A DNA stretch of 64,000 nucleotides. Source: Rhodococcus sp. 4CII (GTDB lineage Bacteria; Actinomycetota; Actinomycetes; Mycobacteriales; Mycobacteriaceae). Location of the stretch: NCBI RefSeq assembly GCF_014256275.1, contig NZ_JACCFE010000002.1, positions 6,821,501 through 6,885,500 of the forward strand. The letters are read 5' to 3'. The notes beneath the pieces are model-generated. The model did not search any database, was not told the origin of the DNA, and saw only the letters and a list, made by a program, of their open reading frames with translations. Shown here piece by piece: positions 8,269 to 16,128 of the stretch. Made by a program: the position numbers and the translations under genes. Every line of letters starts with the position of its first letter. Position 1 is the stretch's first letter.

Positions 8269-9678
8269 CTACGACGACGAGGTTGCCTGGCGCCCGGCGA
8301 CATAGACCTCGGCAATCGACGACTCGCGGATCCCCATCAGCAGCCCGAACAGGGTCTGATCGCGGGCCAGGTCGGGATCGGCGGCGCGGACGGCGTTGCG
8401 CATCTGATGGTCGAGCGCGGGCGTGCCGGACGGGTCGACGACGATGAAGTCGGCTTCCTTCCCGACGTCGAAGTTGCCGAACCTGTTCTCCATGTCCAGG
8501 GCCCGGGCACCGCCGAGGGTGCCGATGAACAACATCTCGGCCGGATGCATCGACACCCCGTCATCACCCGGTTCGGTGATGTGCACCTTGAACGCATCGC
8601 CCAGGACCCGCGGAATCAGCCATTCGTCGCCGCCGCCGAAATCGGATCCCACCGAGATGGTGACGCCCGACGCGACGGTGCGCTTCCAGGGCATCGTTCC
8701 GGACCCCAGGAACAGCTGTGAGATCGGGCAGTGCGAGACGGACGTACCCGTCTCGGCCATCCGTTCGAGCTCGGCATCCTGACAGTGCACGCAGTGCGCG
8801 AGGATGGTCCGCCTGCCGAGCAGGCTCTTTCCGCCGACCGCCGAGCCGGGCAGGAACTTCCCGTCGTACGTGTCGAGGTACGAGTTCACCTGATAGGTCT
8901 GTTTGGTGGAATCGACCTCACCGGTGCTGGGGCGATTGTTCTCGTTGAGGTGGGAGTGCACGTACACCCCGCGGTCGCGCACCTCGTCGTACAGCTCGCC
9001 GAGGTTCTTCAAGGTCTCGGGCGTCACCGACAGCGAGAACCGCGGGATGATCGCCACGTGCAGCAGCGCGGTGGCGACATCGCCGGTGTCGGCGCCGTGC
9101 CACTTGTCGATTTCCTCGCGGGTGAGGCGGATGGCGTCCTCTTCGGAGGTCATCAGCGGCCGCGCGGTCTCGTCGCCGACGGTCTGGATTCCGCGACCGC
9201 TGACGATGCGCAGACCGGCCTTCTTCGTTTCGGTGAACAGTGCATCCTGAGCGTGGGGGAACGCCGATCCGAACACCATGGCGGCGGTGGTGCCGGCCGC
9301 GATACGGCGGTTGGTGAATTCGACGGCTGCCTGCTGCGCGAACTCGGGGTCGGCGAACTTCGCCTCCGACGGGAACATGCACAGGGTCAGCCACTCCAGC
9401 AGCTGGCCGCCGCCGTAGGAATCGCCTGCGTAGGTCTGCGGAAAATGGACGTGGGTGTCGACGAATCCCGGCAGCAGAAAACCGGGGCGATGGTCGTGCA
9501 CCGTGGCGGACTCGTAGTCCGACGGAATCTCGACTCGATCCCCGCAGAACACGATTCGCCCGTTGTCGTCGAGCACCAGAGCACCGTCGGGAATCGATGT
9601 CAGAGCGGCCGCGGCTTCGGTCACTTTCGGCGCGCCGGCGATGTGGAAGATGTGCCCGAGGTGGGTGTGCGTTGCCAT
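8269..9678 (-). CDS. guaD: Guanine deaminase
   Basis: An enzyme of 469 residues of the metal-dependent amidohydrolase superfamily; guanine deaminase converts guanine to xanthine and ammonia in purine salvage or catabolism. The motifs run in order: PGFVDTHVHFPQ (metal ligands His76 and His78, with the PQ that is typical of guanine deaminase), VHSHLNEN, TILAHCVHCQD, and SVGSDFGGGD with the conserved Asp. The C-terminal ADFIVVDP strand closes the small beta domain. I chose ATG 9678 because GGGAG lies about 8 nt upstream and the protein then starts at the family N terminus; the frame itself extends further upstream. It ends at a shared hairpin. A decayed PucR regulator lies 3 kb away; any past link is speculation. 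Confidence 0.93.
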   Translation of the reverse strand: MATHTHLGHIFHIAGAPKVTEAAAALTSIPDGALVLDDNGRIVFCGDRVEIPSDYESATVHDHRPGFLLPGFVDTHVHFPQTYAGDSYGGGQLLEWLTLCMFPSEAKFADPEFAQQAAVEFTNRRIAAGTTAAMVFGSAFPHAQDALFTETKKAGLRIVSGRGIQTVGDETARPLMTSEEDAIRLTREEIDKWHGADTGDVATALLHVAIIPRFSLSVTPETLKNLGELYDEVRDRGVYVHSHLNENNRPSTGEVDSTKQTYQVNSYLDTYDGKFLPGSAVGGKSLLGRRTILAHCVHCQDAELERMAETGTSVSHCPISQLFLGSGTMPWKRTVASGVTISVGSDFGGGDEWLIPRVLGDAFKVHITEPGDDGVSMHPAEMLFIGTLGGARALDMENRFGNFDVGKEADFIVVDPSGTPALDHQMRNAVRAADPDLARDQTLFGLLMGIRESSIAEVYVAGRQATSSS

Positions 9679-9880
9679 GTGCTGAACTCCCGTCGAGTGA
9701 TAGCGGATCATGCCTTTTGCAACGAACTTCGGCTCCGGCAGCGCTCTCGCGACGAACACTGCCGCACTCACGATTGGATTCGTACCCGCATTTACAATGC
9801 CACGGATCGACCCCGGCGTGCGGCTGAACAGGTACAACGGAAGATCTGCCTGTGCGTGCCCTTTCGCACGCGGGAGAGGG

Positions 9881-10234
9881 TCACGCCGGGTCGGTGCCTC
9901 CGGGGGGCCGGCGGCGCTGGTGGAACCGTGCACGCTGGAGATCGAGGAGTGTCGCGCTCTCGGCATCGACTTGCTGTTGCCGACGGGTGATTGCGACGCG
10001 GACGGCGGCGGTGTGTCGGTCCAACTCTGCTGCACGGTCGTCGGCGTCTTCGTCGTCGAGGAGGTACGCGGCTGCCCGGTCGCATCGAATCAGCAGTTGT
10101 TCGTAGGCGAGGCGGCTCGGTGCCTGCTCGTCGAGTTGCGTCGTCGCGATGCGTCCCACCAATTGCAAAGGGATGCGCAGTAATTGGTAATTGATTCGCA
10201 AAAAGGTGATCGGCACGGCGCGCAATGTTGTCAC
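9881..10234 (-). CDS. Small conserved protein, paralogue of 23746-24090
   Basis: A protein of 117 residues starting at GTG 10234. It is clearly related to the protein at 23746-24090: both share INYQL/MNYQL, RIPLQ, TQLDEQAP/AQLDEQAP, RLAYEQ, CDRAAAYLL and RHTAAVR, with the same length and GTG start. The shared segments and the coding agreement show that both are real genes. The protein is helical, charged, without signal peptide or membrane segment. I do not recognise a family or function. It lies 202 nt upstream of guanine deaminase on the same strand and is divergent from the S1C protease. Confidence 0.75.
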   Translation of the reverse strand: MTTLRAVPITFLRINYQLLRIPLQLVGRIATTQLDEQAPSRLAYEQLLIRCDRAAAYLLDDEDADDRAAELDRHTAAVRVAITRRQQQVDAESATLLDLQRARFHQRRRPPGGTDPA

Positions 10235-10391
10235 GATCGGCGATGCTAGCGCTCGTGGACGACACGTGCGGAGCATTTCGGGCCGACCCGGGATCGGAGA
10301 CGCAGCCGAGTGGACCGGTACGCGCTCCCCCGGAGTGTCAGCTTGGAGCGAACGCGGGCATAGCCGGCGGCGTCCCGGCGCTGTAGTGATT

Positions 10392-11312
10392 ATGGGTGAG
10401 CTCGACGAGTTGGACGGATACTCGCGGACGGTGGTGTCGGTCGCCGATGCCGTGCTGCCGAGTGTGGCCAGTCTGGGTGTGCGCACGTCGCGGGGGAGTG
10501 GATCGGGAAGCGCGACCGTCATCACCGACGACCGACTCTTGTTGACGAGTGCGCACGTCGTCGCCGGTGCGAGCGAGGCGGAGGCGGCGTTCACGGATGG
10601 GACCACGGTTCGCACCGACGTCGTCGGACGTGACCCGTTGTCCGATCTGGCCGTCCTGCGTGCCCGAGGCGATGTTCCGCCTCCGGTGGAACTCGGTGAT
10701 GCCGCGTTGCTGAGGGTGGGACAACTCGTCGTCGCCCTGGGCAATCCGCTCGGTCTGGCGGGCAGCGTGACGGCGGGCATCGTGTCCGCCCTGGGCCGTT
10801 CGTTGCCGACGGAGTCGGGGCGCGTGATCGATGAGGTGATCCAGACCGATGCGGCGTTGAATCCGGGGAACAGCGGGGGCGCGTTGGCCGACAGTGCGGG
10901 CCGGCTGGTCGGGGTGAATACCGCTGTCGCGGGGATCGGGGTGGGGCTGGCCGTGCCGATCAACTCGACCACACGGCGGATCATCGCCGCACTGATATCG
11001 TCCGGGCGCGTGCGGCGGGCCTGGTTGGGGATCGCGGGAATGCAGGTTCCGTTGCCGCCGACGCTGCAGCAGCGGATCGGGTCGAAGACCGGGTTGCAGG
11101 TGGCCGGCGTGTCCCGGGGCAGTCCGGCCGCGGAGTCCGGGCTTCGGCGCGGCGACATCATGGTCGAACTCGACGGCGAACCGATCGTGACGACGACCGC
11201 GGTTCAGAAGCTGATGGTCGAGGATGCGATCGACCGGGAGATCGAGATCACGGTGTGGCGCAACGGTGCGCTCGTGGATGTGTTCACTCGTCCACGCGAA
11301 CTCAGGACCTGA
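10392..11312 (+). CDS. Trypsin-like S1C serine protease with PDZ domain (HtrA/DegP type)
   Basis: A protein of 306 residues. The chymotrypsin-fold protease domain has a complete triad: His55 (LTSAHVVAG), Asp85 (PLSDLAVL) and Ser161 (LNPGNSGGAL). A C-terminal PDZ domain follows (TGLQVAGVSRGSPAAESGLR, then GDIMVELDGEPI). Family members degrade misfolded proteins. Unlike most HtrA proteins it has neither a signal peptide nor an N-terminal membrane anchor with ATG 10392, so it may work in the cytoplasm. The open frame extends about 67 residues upstream, but that part is Arg-rich and without protease homology that I can see. No clear ribosome binding site precedes the ATG, so the exact start is uncertain. 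It stands divergent from the small gene at 9881-10234. Confidence 0.9.
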   Translation: MGELDELDGYSRTVVSVADAVLPSVASLGVRTSRGSGSGSATVITDDRLLLTSAHVVAGASEAEAAFTDGTTVRTDVVGRDPLSDLAVLRARGDVPPPVELGDAALLRVGQLVVALGNPLGLAGSVTAGIVSALGRSLPTESGRVIDEVIQTDAALNPGNSGGALADSAGRLVGVNTAVAGIGVGLAVPINSTTRRIIAALISSGRVRRAWLGIAGMQVPLPPTLQQRIGSKTGLQVAGVSRGSPAAESGLRRGDIMVELDGEPIVTTTAVQKLMVEDAIDREIEITVWRNGALVDVFTRPRELRT

Positions 11313-11357
11313 CGAGCACACGGCAGTCGCGCGGGTCGGAACCGGTTCGAGGATCAG

Positions 11358-11945
11358 CTATGTCGGGTCGGCTACCCATCGAGGGTCGCGGCCGGACAGG
11401 CCGATCAGCCGTTCGATGAGCGGTGCGGACTCCGGAACTGCCACCGGCGGTCCGAACAGACCCGGTGTGCCGCTGGGGTTCTGTTCGGCAGACGCCTTCA
11501 CGAACTCGTACGCGGCCGTGAGCAGTTCCGTGTCGCAGCTGAAGCTCTGCCCGGTGGCGACAGCGAGGTCCCAGCCGTGCACGACGATCTCATCGATCGC
11601 GACGGCTCCCGCGACGTCGGCTGGCAGGTCGAGCCCGCCGGCCTTGGTCATCCCACACCACGCCGTGTCCTCACGCCAGGCAACGGCCAGTGCGGCCAAT
11701 CGCTCCGGAATACGATGGCGCCACTCGGTGCCCAGCCGGGCGGCGTCGGCGGACGGGGGTTGGCTGCCTTCGTCCAGCGGTGCCTTCGTCGCGGCGGCGG
11801 TGAAGGCCGACGACAGCCCGTCGACGTGGTCGAGGAGATCACCGACGGTGAGCTGCGGACAGGGGGTCGGTGCGGTGAGCTGCTCGTCGCGTACGCCGCT
11901 GACGAGGGCGGCCATCACGTCGGTGGCGGGTTCGAGATCGAACAT
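11358..11945 (-). CDS. TIGR03086-family (DinB / mycothiol-dependent isomerase N-terminal fold) protein
   Basis: A protein of 195 residues of the actinobacterial TIGR03086 family, a four-helix bundle related to the mycothiol-dependent maleylpyruvate isomerase N-terminal domain. Visible are an N-terminal helix with APTPCPQLTVGDLLDHVDGL, where the His is a typical metal ligand, and a later AIDEIVVHGWDLAVATGQ with a second ligand His. Known relatives bind a divalent metal and may act in thiol-linked detoxification; the substrate here is unknown. A ribosome binding site GAGGAG precedes ATG 11945 by about 10 nt. It is cytoplasmic, with no operon partner. Confidence 0.85.
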   Translation of the reverse strand: MFDLEPATDVMAALVSGVRDEQLTAPTPCPQLTVGDLLDHVDGLSSAFTAAATKAPLDEGSQPPSADAARLGTEWRHRIPERLAALAVAWREDTAWCGMTKAGGLDLPADVAGAVAIDEIVVHGWDLAVATGQSFSCDTELLTAAYEFVKASAEQNPSGTPGLFGPPVAVPESAPLIERLIGLSGRDPRWVADPT

Positions 11946-12068
11946 CGTGAGGCACTCCTCTTGTTGGTCGCCGAGTGCCGGTCGCTGACCGTGGCAGTCC
12001 TACGCTACGACGGACCTCAGCACCGCGGTCGAAGAACGGAGCATCGCATCGGTGGCCTGTCCACCGGA

Positions 12069-12374
12069 TCACTCGATGCGTTCGGTGAGGTGGATGGTGA
12101 CGGTGTCGCCGGGACCCTTTCCGATGGCCGTCCGGGTGTCGGCCTTCACGGCAAGCTTGTGGGTGCCGTCGCCGAGGGCCATGAACGAACTTCGGAACGG
12201 GTGACCGTCGATCGTTCCGCGAATCTTGACCAGGCCGCGAGTTCCGAAATACGTCGCGGAGTCCGGCATCACCACGTACGTCCAGGCTCCCTTGCCGGGG
12301 CCGCGGATCAACGTGGCCGTGAACGATCTGTCCAACGGGCCCGGTCTGCAGGCAGGCAATGATGTGTGCGGCAC
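12069..12374 (-). CDS. DUF1905 domain protein
   Basis: A protein of 101 residues that starts at GTG 12374 after a strong GGAAGGAG ribosome binding site. The pattern FTATLIRGPGKGAWTYVVMP, GLVKIRGTIDGHPFRSSFM, and DGTHKLAVKADTR is the compact beta-barrel DUF1905 domain, often found in fusion with a YdeI/OmpD-associated helix that is absent here. Function is unknown. It is divergent from the lipoprotein at 12534, with 159 bp between the starts holding both promoters. Confidence 0.85.
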   Translation of the reverse strand: MPHTSLPACRPGPLDRSFTATLIRGPGKGAWTYVVMPDSATYFGTRGLVKIRGTIDGHPFRSSFMALGDGTHKLAVKADTRTAIGKGPGDTVTIHLTERIE

Positions 12375-12533
12375 GGTCGTCTCCTTCCGGGTGGGGATAC
12401 GGGAATGTTTCGTCCTAGAGGTTGACCTCGCGCCGAAGCGAAACTCATCGGTCGCCCGCGTGCGTAGAGACTCCCAGCATGTTCCCAGCTGGAAGCCGAG
12501 TTCTCCCGCGCTGACGCCGAGTAGCGTCCGGGC

Positions 12534-12929
12534 ATGACCTCACGTCTCGCCCTGATCGCCGCGCCGCTTCTCGTTGTTGTCGCGATCGTTTCCGGATGCA
12601 GTTCAGGAAATGGTGACGGCTCCGGGAACTCCACACCGTCCGCGTCTGCCGTACCGTCGACTTCGACCGCCGCCCGCAGCAGTTCGACGGATTCGACCAC
12701 CGGGGCCACAGTGTCTCAGGTTGATCCGAACACTGCCAGCGAAAGTCAGATCGCGGCCGCATTCACTGCCGCCGGGGTCGCCAACGCGGACAAGTGGGCC
12801 AAGGAGGTCACCGAATACGGGCCGTACACGCCCGACACCATCTCCGACACCCTCACGAAGGAACTCGGCAAATATGGCATCGATCAGCAGACGCTCCACA
12901 CCATCCTCGGTGTCCTCGCCCCGCAGTAG
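12534..12929 (+). CDS. Small lipoprotein, unknown function
   Basis: A protein of 131 residues. The N terminus is a lipoprotein signal peptide (hydrophobic LIAAPLLVVVAIVSGC) with the lipobox VSGC at Cys22. A Ser/Thr-rich linker of about 40 residues follows, then a small helical domain (ASESQIAAAFTAAGVANADK and ISDTLTKELGKYGIDQQTLH). I do not recognise the domain. The protein should be anchored to the outer face of the cytoplasmic membrane. The membrane protein at 12933 begins 3 nt after its stop, so the two probably form an operon. Confidence 0.8.
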   Translation: MTSRLALIAAPLLVVVAIVSGCSSGNGDGSGNSTPSASAVPSTSTAARSSSTDSTTGATVSQVDPNTASESQIAAAFTAAGVANADKWAKEVTEYGPYTPDTISDTLTKELGKYGIDQQTLHTILGVLAPQ

Positions 12930-12932
12930 CCG

Positions 12933-13460
12933 GTGCGTGCGATGACCGGGACGTATCCGGTGTCACCGGCCGCTACCGCCGGCAACGACGCGAGAGGGGG
13001 CGTGCTGGTCGCGCGGTTCCAACGGTGGCTGCTCGGATTGTCGTTACTCTCCTGCATCTTCGTTGCCGTCGAGTTGGCCTCGTTACGCCACTGGAAGACC
13101 GCTACTCAGTATGTGCCCTGGTACGTCCTGGCGGTGATCGCCGTTTCGGGGCTTGTCGTGGCACTCGCACCGACACGTCTCGGCGTGCTCCAGGCACGGG
13201 TGGTTTCATCGGTGTCGGTGCCCGCCGCACTGTTCGGGGTGTACGAGCACGTCGCTGCAAACCTCGAGACCGGGGTCCTCGACCACAGATACGACTGGAC
13301 CGCCCTGCCGGGATGGGAACATCTCTGGCTCGCATCGACCGGTGCCGTCGGCGGAACCCCGGCGCTGGCCCCGCTCGTGCTCGCACTGGCGGGCACACTG
13401 CTCGGTCTCGCCACCGTCGGAATGACCGCGACGGCCGGGGACCGGCTCGCACCCCGGTAG
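12933..13460 (+). CDS. Integral membrane protein, unknown function
   Basis: A protein of 175 residues with four predicted membrane segments: LLGLSLLSCIFVAVELASL, WYVLAVIAVSGLVVALAP, a weaker segment near SSVSVPAALFGVYEHV, and ALAPLVLALAGTLLGLATVG. A soluble loop after segment three holds EHVAANLETGVLDHRYDW, a pattern seen in small actinobacterial membrane proteins of unknown role. The start is GTG 12933 or ATG 12942, both directly after the lipoprotein stop; coupling with that gene is likely. No family name can be given with confidence. Confidence 0.75.
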   Translation: MRAMTGTYPVSPAATAGNDARGGVLVARFQRWLLGLSLLSCIFVAVELASLRHWKTATQYVPWYVLAVIAVSGLVVALAPTRLGVLQARVVSSVSVPAALFGVYEHVAANLETGVLDHRYDWTALPGWEHLWLASTGAVGGTPALAPLVLALAGTLLGLATVGMTATAGDRLAPR

Positions 13461-13913
13461 AGCACAATAATCGGACGCGAATCCTATGCTGCGCTCGTTG
13501 AGAATTCGCTGAGAAACGGGCTCCGGTCGCGTCTGTGTGAAATGGCTGAGCGCCACGACGATCTGGAGCGGATCGTCATTCCTGATAGTGCGCTGAGAAT
13601 GGCAGGCGCGGGGTTTTGTTACGGGCTTGTGCTGGAATAGCATTGGCGTGCTGCCCATCGCTGCAACCGATACGAGGCAGTAGATCGGCCCTCCTCTTCA
13701 GGCGAGTGGAGAGGGGCCGGTACAAAGGCTCCCGCCGGCGCAGAACCAATTTGCACGGGCGGGAGCCTTCGGTGTGCTCGCCGTACTACTGAATTCCGCG
13801 TCGGCGGGATGCCACGCCGTGCGCAGCGGAGTGGAAACGCTACGCACGGCATCGAGTGTACAGGCGCGAATAACACACGCGCTCATTGTTATTCGGCCAT
13901 ATCGACACGCAGC
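13461..13913. other. Gene-less stretch with hairpin and promoter-like sites
   Basis: No coding region is supported. On the plus strand TTGTTA (13615-13620) and TAGCAT (13637-13642) are spaced by 16 nt and resemble a promoter; a stable hairpin follows at 13725-13769. A short transcript of about 120 nt ending at the hairpin is possible. The rest shows nothing I recognise. Confidence 0.4.
13725..13769. terminator. Hairpin terminator (12-bp stem, 21-nt loop)
   Basis: AAGGCTCCCGCC at 13725-13736 pairs perfectly with 13758-13769. The loop is 21 nt, longer than usual. On the minus strand the stem is followed by TTTGTA, so it may end transcription of the MspA gene that stops at 13914; on the plus strand it could end a small RNA. 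Confidence 0.55.
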
Positions 13914-14615
13914 TCAGTTGAGTTTCTGTGGCACACCGTACGTCATGACGGTGTCACCGTTGGCGGTGACTGCCGTGGCGTACGGACGGATGGTGACCGG
14001 ACCGACCGCGCCGGAGATCGAACCGTGAACTCCCTGCATCCGCACCGTGGCCGCCGGACCGTCGAACGACTGATTCTCGAGGAGCGGCACGGTGGTGATT
14101 CCGCCCGGTTCCAGGTCGATGTCGAGTTCCTGCGACGGGATGATGTCACCGACGAGATCGGCGTGGTTACTCGCATTCAGGCTCAACGAGGGGTCCGGGA
14201 CGAGCCCGAGGTCGATGCCGTTGCTGGTACCGATCGCGAACCCCAATCCAGGTGAATTGAGGACGATGGTCGCGCCGGTCAAGGATATCGGGTAACCGAT
14301 CTGGTAGCCGACGGTCAGTTTGGTGCCCTTGAACTCCGAGGCGTTCGGTCCGGTGATATCGACCCCGGCGTAACCGTTGTGGAAGAACTCGACGCTGGTC
14401 GGCACCCCGTCGAGCGGCGGAACAGCCTGGAACTGTGTATCACCCTGCAGGACTTCGATGCGATTGCCTCGCGCGTCGACGACGGAACTGGAATTGTCCA
14501 CCCCGGCCATGGCGGTGCCGTTGCTCATGGTCAGTCCCAGCACCGCGATTCCCACGACTGCGACTGCGCGAGTGAAGATTCGGAACCCACGGCGGGAGGT
14601 ACCGGTGTCTTTCAT
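13914..14615 (-). CDS. MspA-family outer membrane porin
   Basis: A protein of 233 residues. Residues 1-38 form a Sec signal peptide (RRGFRIFTRAVAVVGIAVLG, cleavage near AMAG). The mature part has the MspA pattern: VDARGNRIEVLQGD at the N terminus, GVPTSVEFFHNGYAGVDITG, YQIGYPISLTGA, and repeated beta strands up to the end. MspA proteins assemble into octameric goblet-shaped pores across the mycolic acid outer membrane and allow uptake of small hydrophilic nutrients; this is a strong sign of a mycolate-bearing host. ATG 14615 has GGGG 5 nt upstream and begins exactly before the signal peptide, so the longer open frame is rejected. The downstream hairpin at 13725-13769 is a likely terminator. 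Confidence 0.9.
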   Translation of the reverse strand: MKDTGTSRRGFRIFTRAVAVVGIAVLGLTMSNGTAMAGVDNSSSVVDARGNRIEVLQGDTQFQAVPPLDGVPTSVEFFHNGYAGVDITGPNASEFKGTKLTVGYQIGYPISLTGATIVLNSPGLGFAIGTSNGIDLGLVPDPSLSLNASNHADLVGDIIPSQELDIDLEPGGITTVPLLENQSFDGPAATVRMQGVHGSISGAVGPVTIRPYATAVTANGDTVMTYGVPQKLN

Positions 14616-15008
14616 GTCTACCCCATTCTGAGTGCACTTCGATCGAGACGAGAAGGAACGCCGAGCGTATCCAGTGGGGGAATGCGGCGTCCTCGTAATG
14701 ATGAGAAGTTCACGAAATCGCCTTGTATTCAACAAATTTGGGCGATTTGTCCGCGCGGGAGCGACGAATGGGGCGGCCACGCACGAGGGCAGGTGGTGCC
14801 CTGGCGTGAGCAGGTGTCAGCTGCGTGCACGCCGTGGGACGAGCGGTCCGTTTCCGCCGCTCGACGCCGCGGTCGACAGGACTGGGTGCCACGTGGGGGA
14901 TCAGCTACGACCGCGGACGCGACGGTAGCACCGGCTCGCTGAAGATTCGCTGTGAAATCCGTGATGCCGGGGCCCACTCACTGCCGCACAATGCCCTGCG
15001 GCCGGGCA
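14616..15008. other. Gene-less stretch upstream of the porin gene
   Basis: 393 bp between two minus-strand genes. Open frames exist on both strands but none resembles a protein. The porin promoter is expected near 14640-14720; I see no convincing consensus. No strong hairpin was noticed after the channel gene. Confidence 0.4.
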
Positions 15009-16043
15009 TCACCGGTTGACGTGGTGGCGTGCCGCCGCGAGCTCGTCGGGTGTGCCGAGGGCTATCAGAATCGTGCCGGACTCGAGTGTGAGGGTGGGTG
15101 CCGGATTGGCGACGAACTGACCCGAAACAGGCCGCACAGCTAGGAGCAACGCGCCACTCGTCTCCTGGAGTCGCATCTGCGCGAGCGTACATCCCACCCA
15201 CGGTGATGCGACCGCGACCGTGATTTCTTCCATCCGGTAGTCCAGGCTTTCGTCGTGCATGACGACGTCGAAGAATTCGGCCACGTGAGGTTGCAGGGCA
15301 AAAGATCCCATCCTGCGGCCGCCGATCAGTTGCGGGTTGACCACCCTGTTCGCTCCCGCCCGCACGAGTTTGGACATCGATCCCTCGTTGCGGGCGCGCG
15401 CGATGATGACCAGATCGGGGCGCAGCGCCCTGCTCGACAACGTGACGTAGACATTGTCAGCATCGGTGTCGAGTGCGGAGATCAACGCATGCGCATGCGC
15501 GATGCCGGCAGCTTCGAGGGTGCGGTCGTCCGTCACGTCGCCGACGACGGTGGGATGTACAACGTCCCGGAGCCTGTCGGGATCGCGGTCGATGACGACG
15601 ATTTCCCGGCCGAGGGAGGTGACGTGCTGCGCACTCGCAGTGCCCACCCGACCCCAGCCGCAGATGATGATGTGGCCGGTCATCCGGCTGATGCGTCGAT
15701 CCATTCGCCGTCTTTCCATGAGGTGGCGCAGATGGCCTTCGATGAGCGCCTCGAGGAGGACGCCGAACATGTAGAGCGCGGTGCCTACCCCCGCCAGGAT
15801 CAAGACGATCGTGAACAACTGTCCGACACCGGTGAGCGCGTGTACTTCGCGGAATCCCACGGTCGTGATCGTGGTGACGGTCTGATAAAGCGCGTCCAGA
15901 AGCCCGAAGCCGAGGACGAGGTAACCGACCGTTCCGATGACGACAACCAGCGCGAACGCGAGGAGTGCTCGGGCGATCCGTCTCAGGGGACTCACCGCAT
16001 GATTGTTCCCCCGGAAGGGCGATGGCGGGTCAATTTCCGGCAT
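15009..16043 (-). CDS. Potassium channel protein with TrkA-N (RCK) and TrkA-C domains
   Basis: About 344 residues. Two membrane helices near the N terminus (ALLAFALVVVIGTVGYLVLG and LFTIVLILAGVGTALYMFG) flank the pore loop DALYQTVTTITTVGF, where TVGF is the selectivity filter. A Rossmann-type RCK/TrkA-N domain follows (GHIIICGWGRVGTASAQHV, then IVVIDRDPDRL), binding NAD(H) or ATP, and a TrkA-C domain ends the protein (GALLLAVRPVSG, GTILIALGTPDEL). The likely role is ligand-gated potassium flux across the cytoplasmic membrane. The start is ATG 16043; GTG 15995, preceded by GGGGGAA, is an equal alternative that removes 16 hydrophilic residues. Starts of this gene and the GT39 gene are 85 bp apart and divergent. 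Confidence 0.88.
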   Translation of the reverse strand: MPEIDPPSPFRGNNHAVSPLRRIARALLAFALVVVIGTVGYLVLGFGLLDALYQTVTTITTVGFREVHALTGVGQLFTIVLILAGVGTALYMFGVLLEALIEGHLRHLMERRRMDRRISRMTGHIIICGWGRVGTASAQHVTSLGREIVVIDRDPDRLRDVVHPTVVGDVTDDRTLEAAGIAHAHALISALDTDADNVYVTLSSRALRPDLVIIARARNEGSMSKLVRAGANRVVNPQLIGGRRMGSFALQPHVAEFFDVVMHDESLDYRMEEITVAVASPWVGCTLAQMRLQETSGALLLAVRPVSGQFVANPAPTLTLESGTILIALGTPDELAAARHHVNR

Positions 16044-16128
16044 CGAAACGGTCGACAGCCGATGCCATTGCCAGCAGACTCCCAGGTTGCTGACAGGCCC
16101 CGTACAACCGGGCGTGCATGAATGTGGT

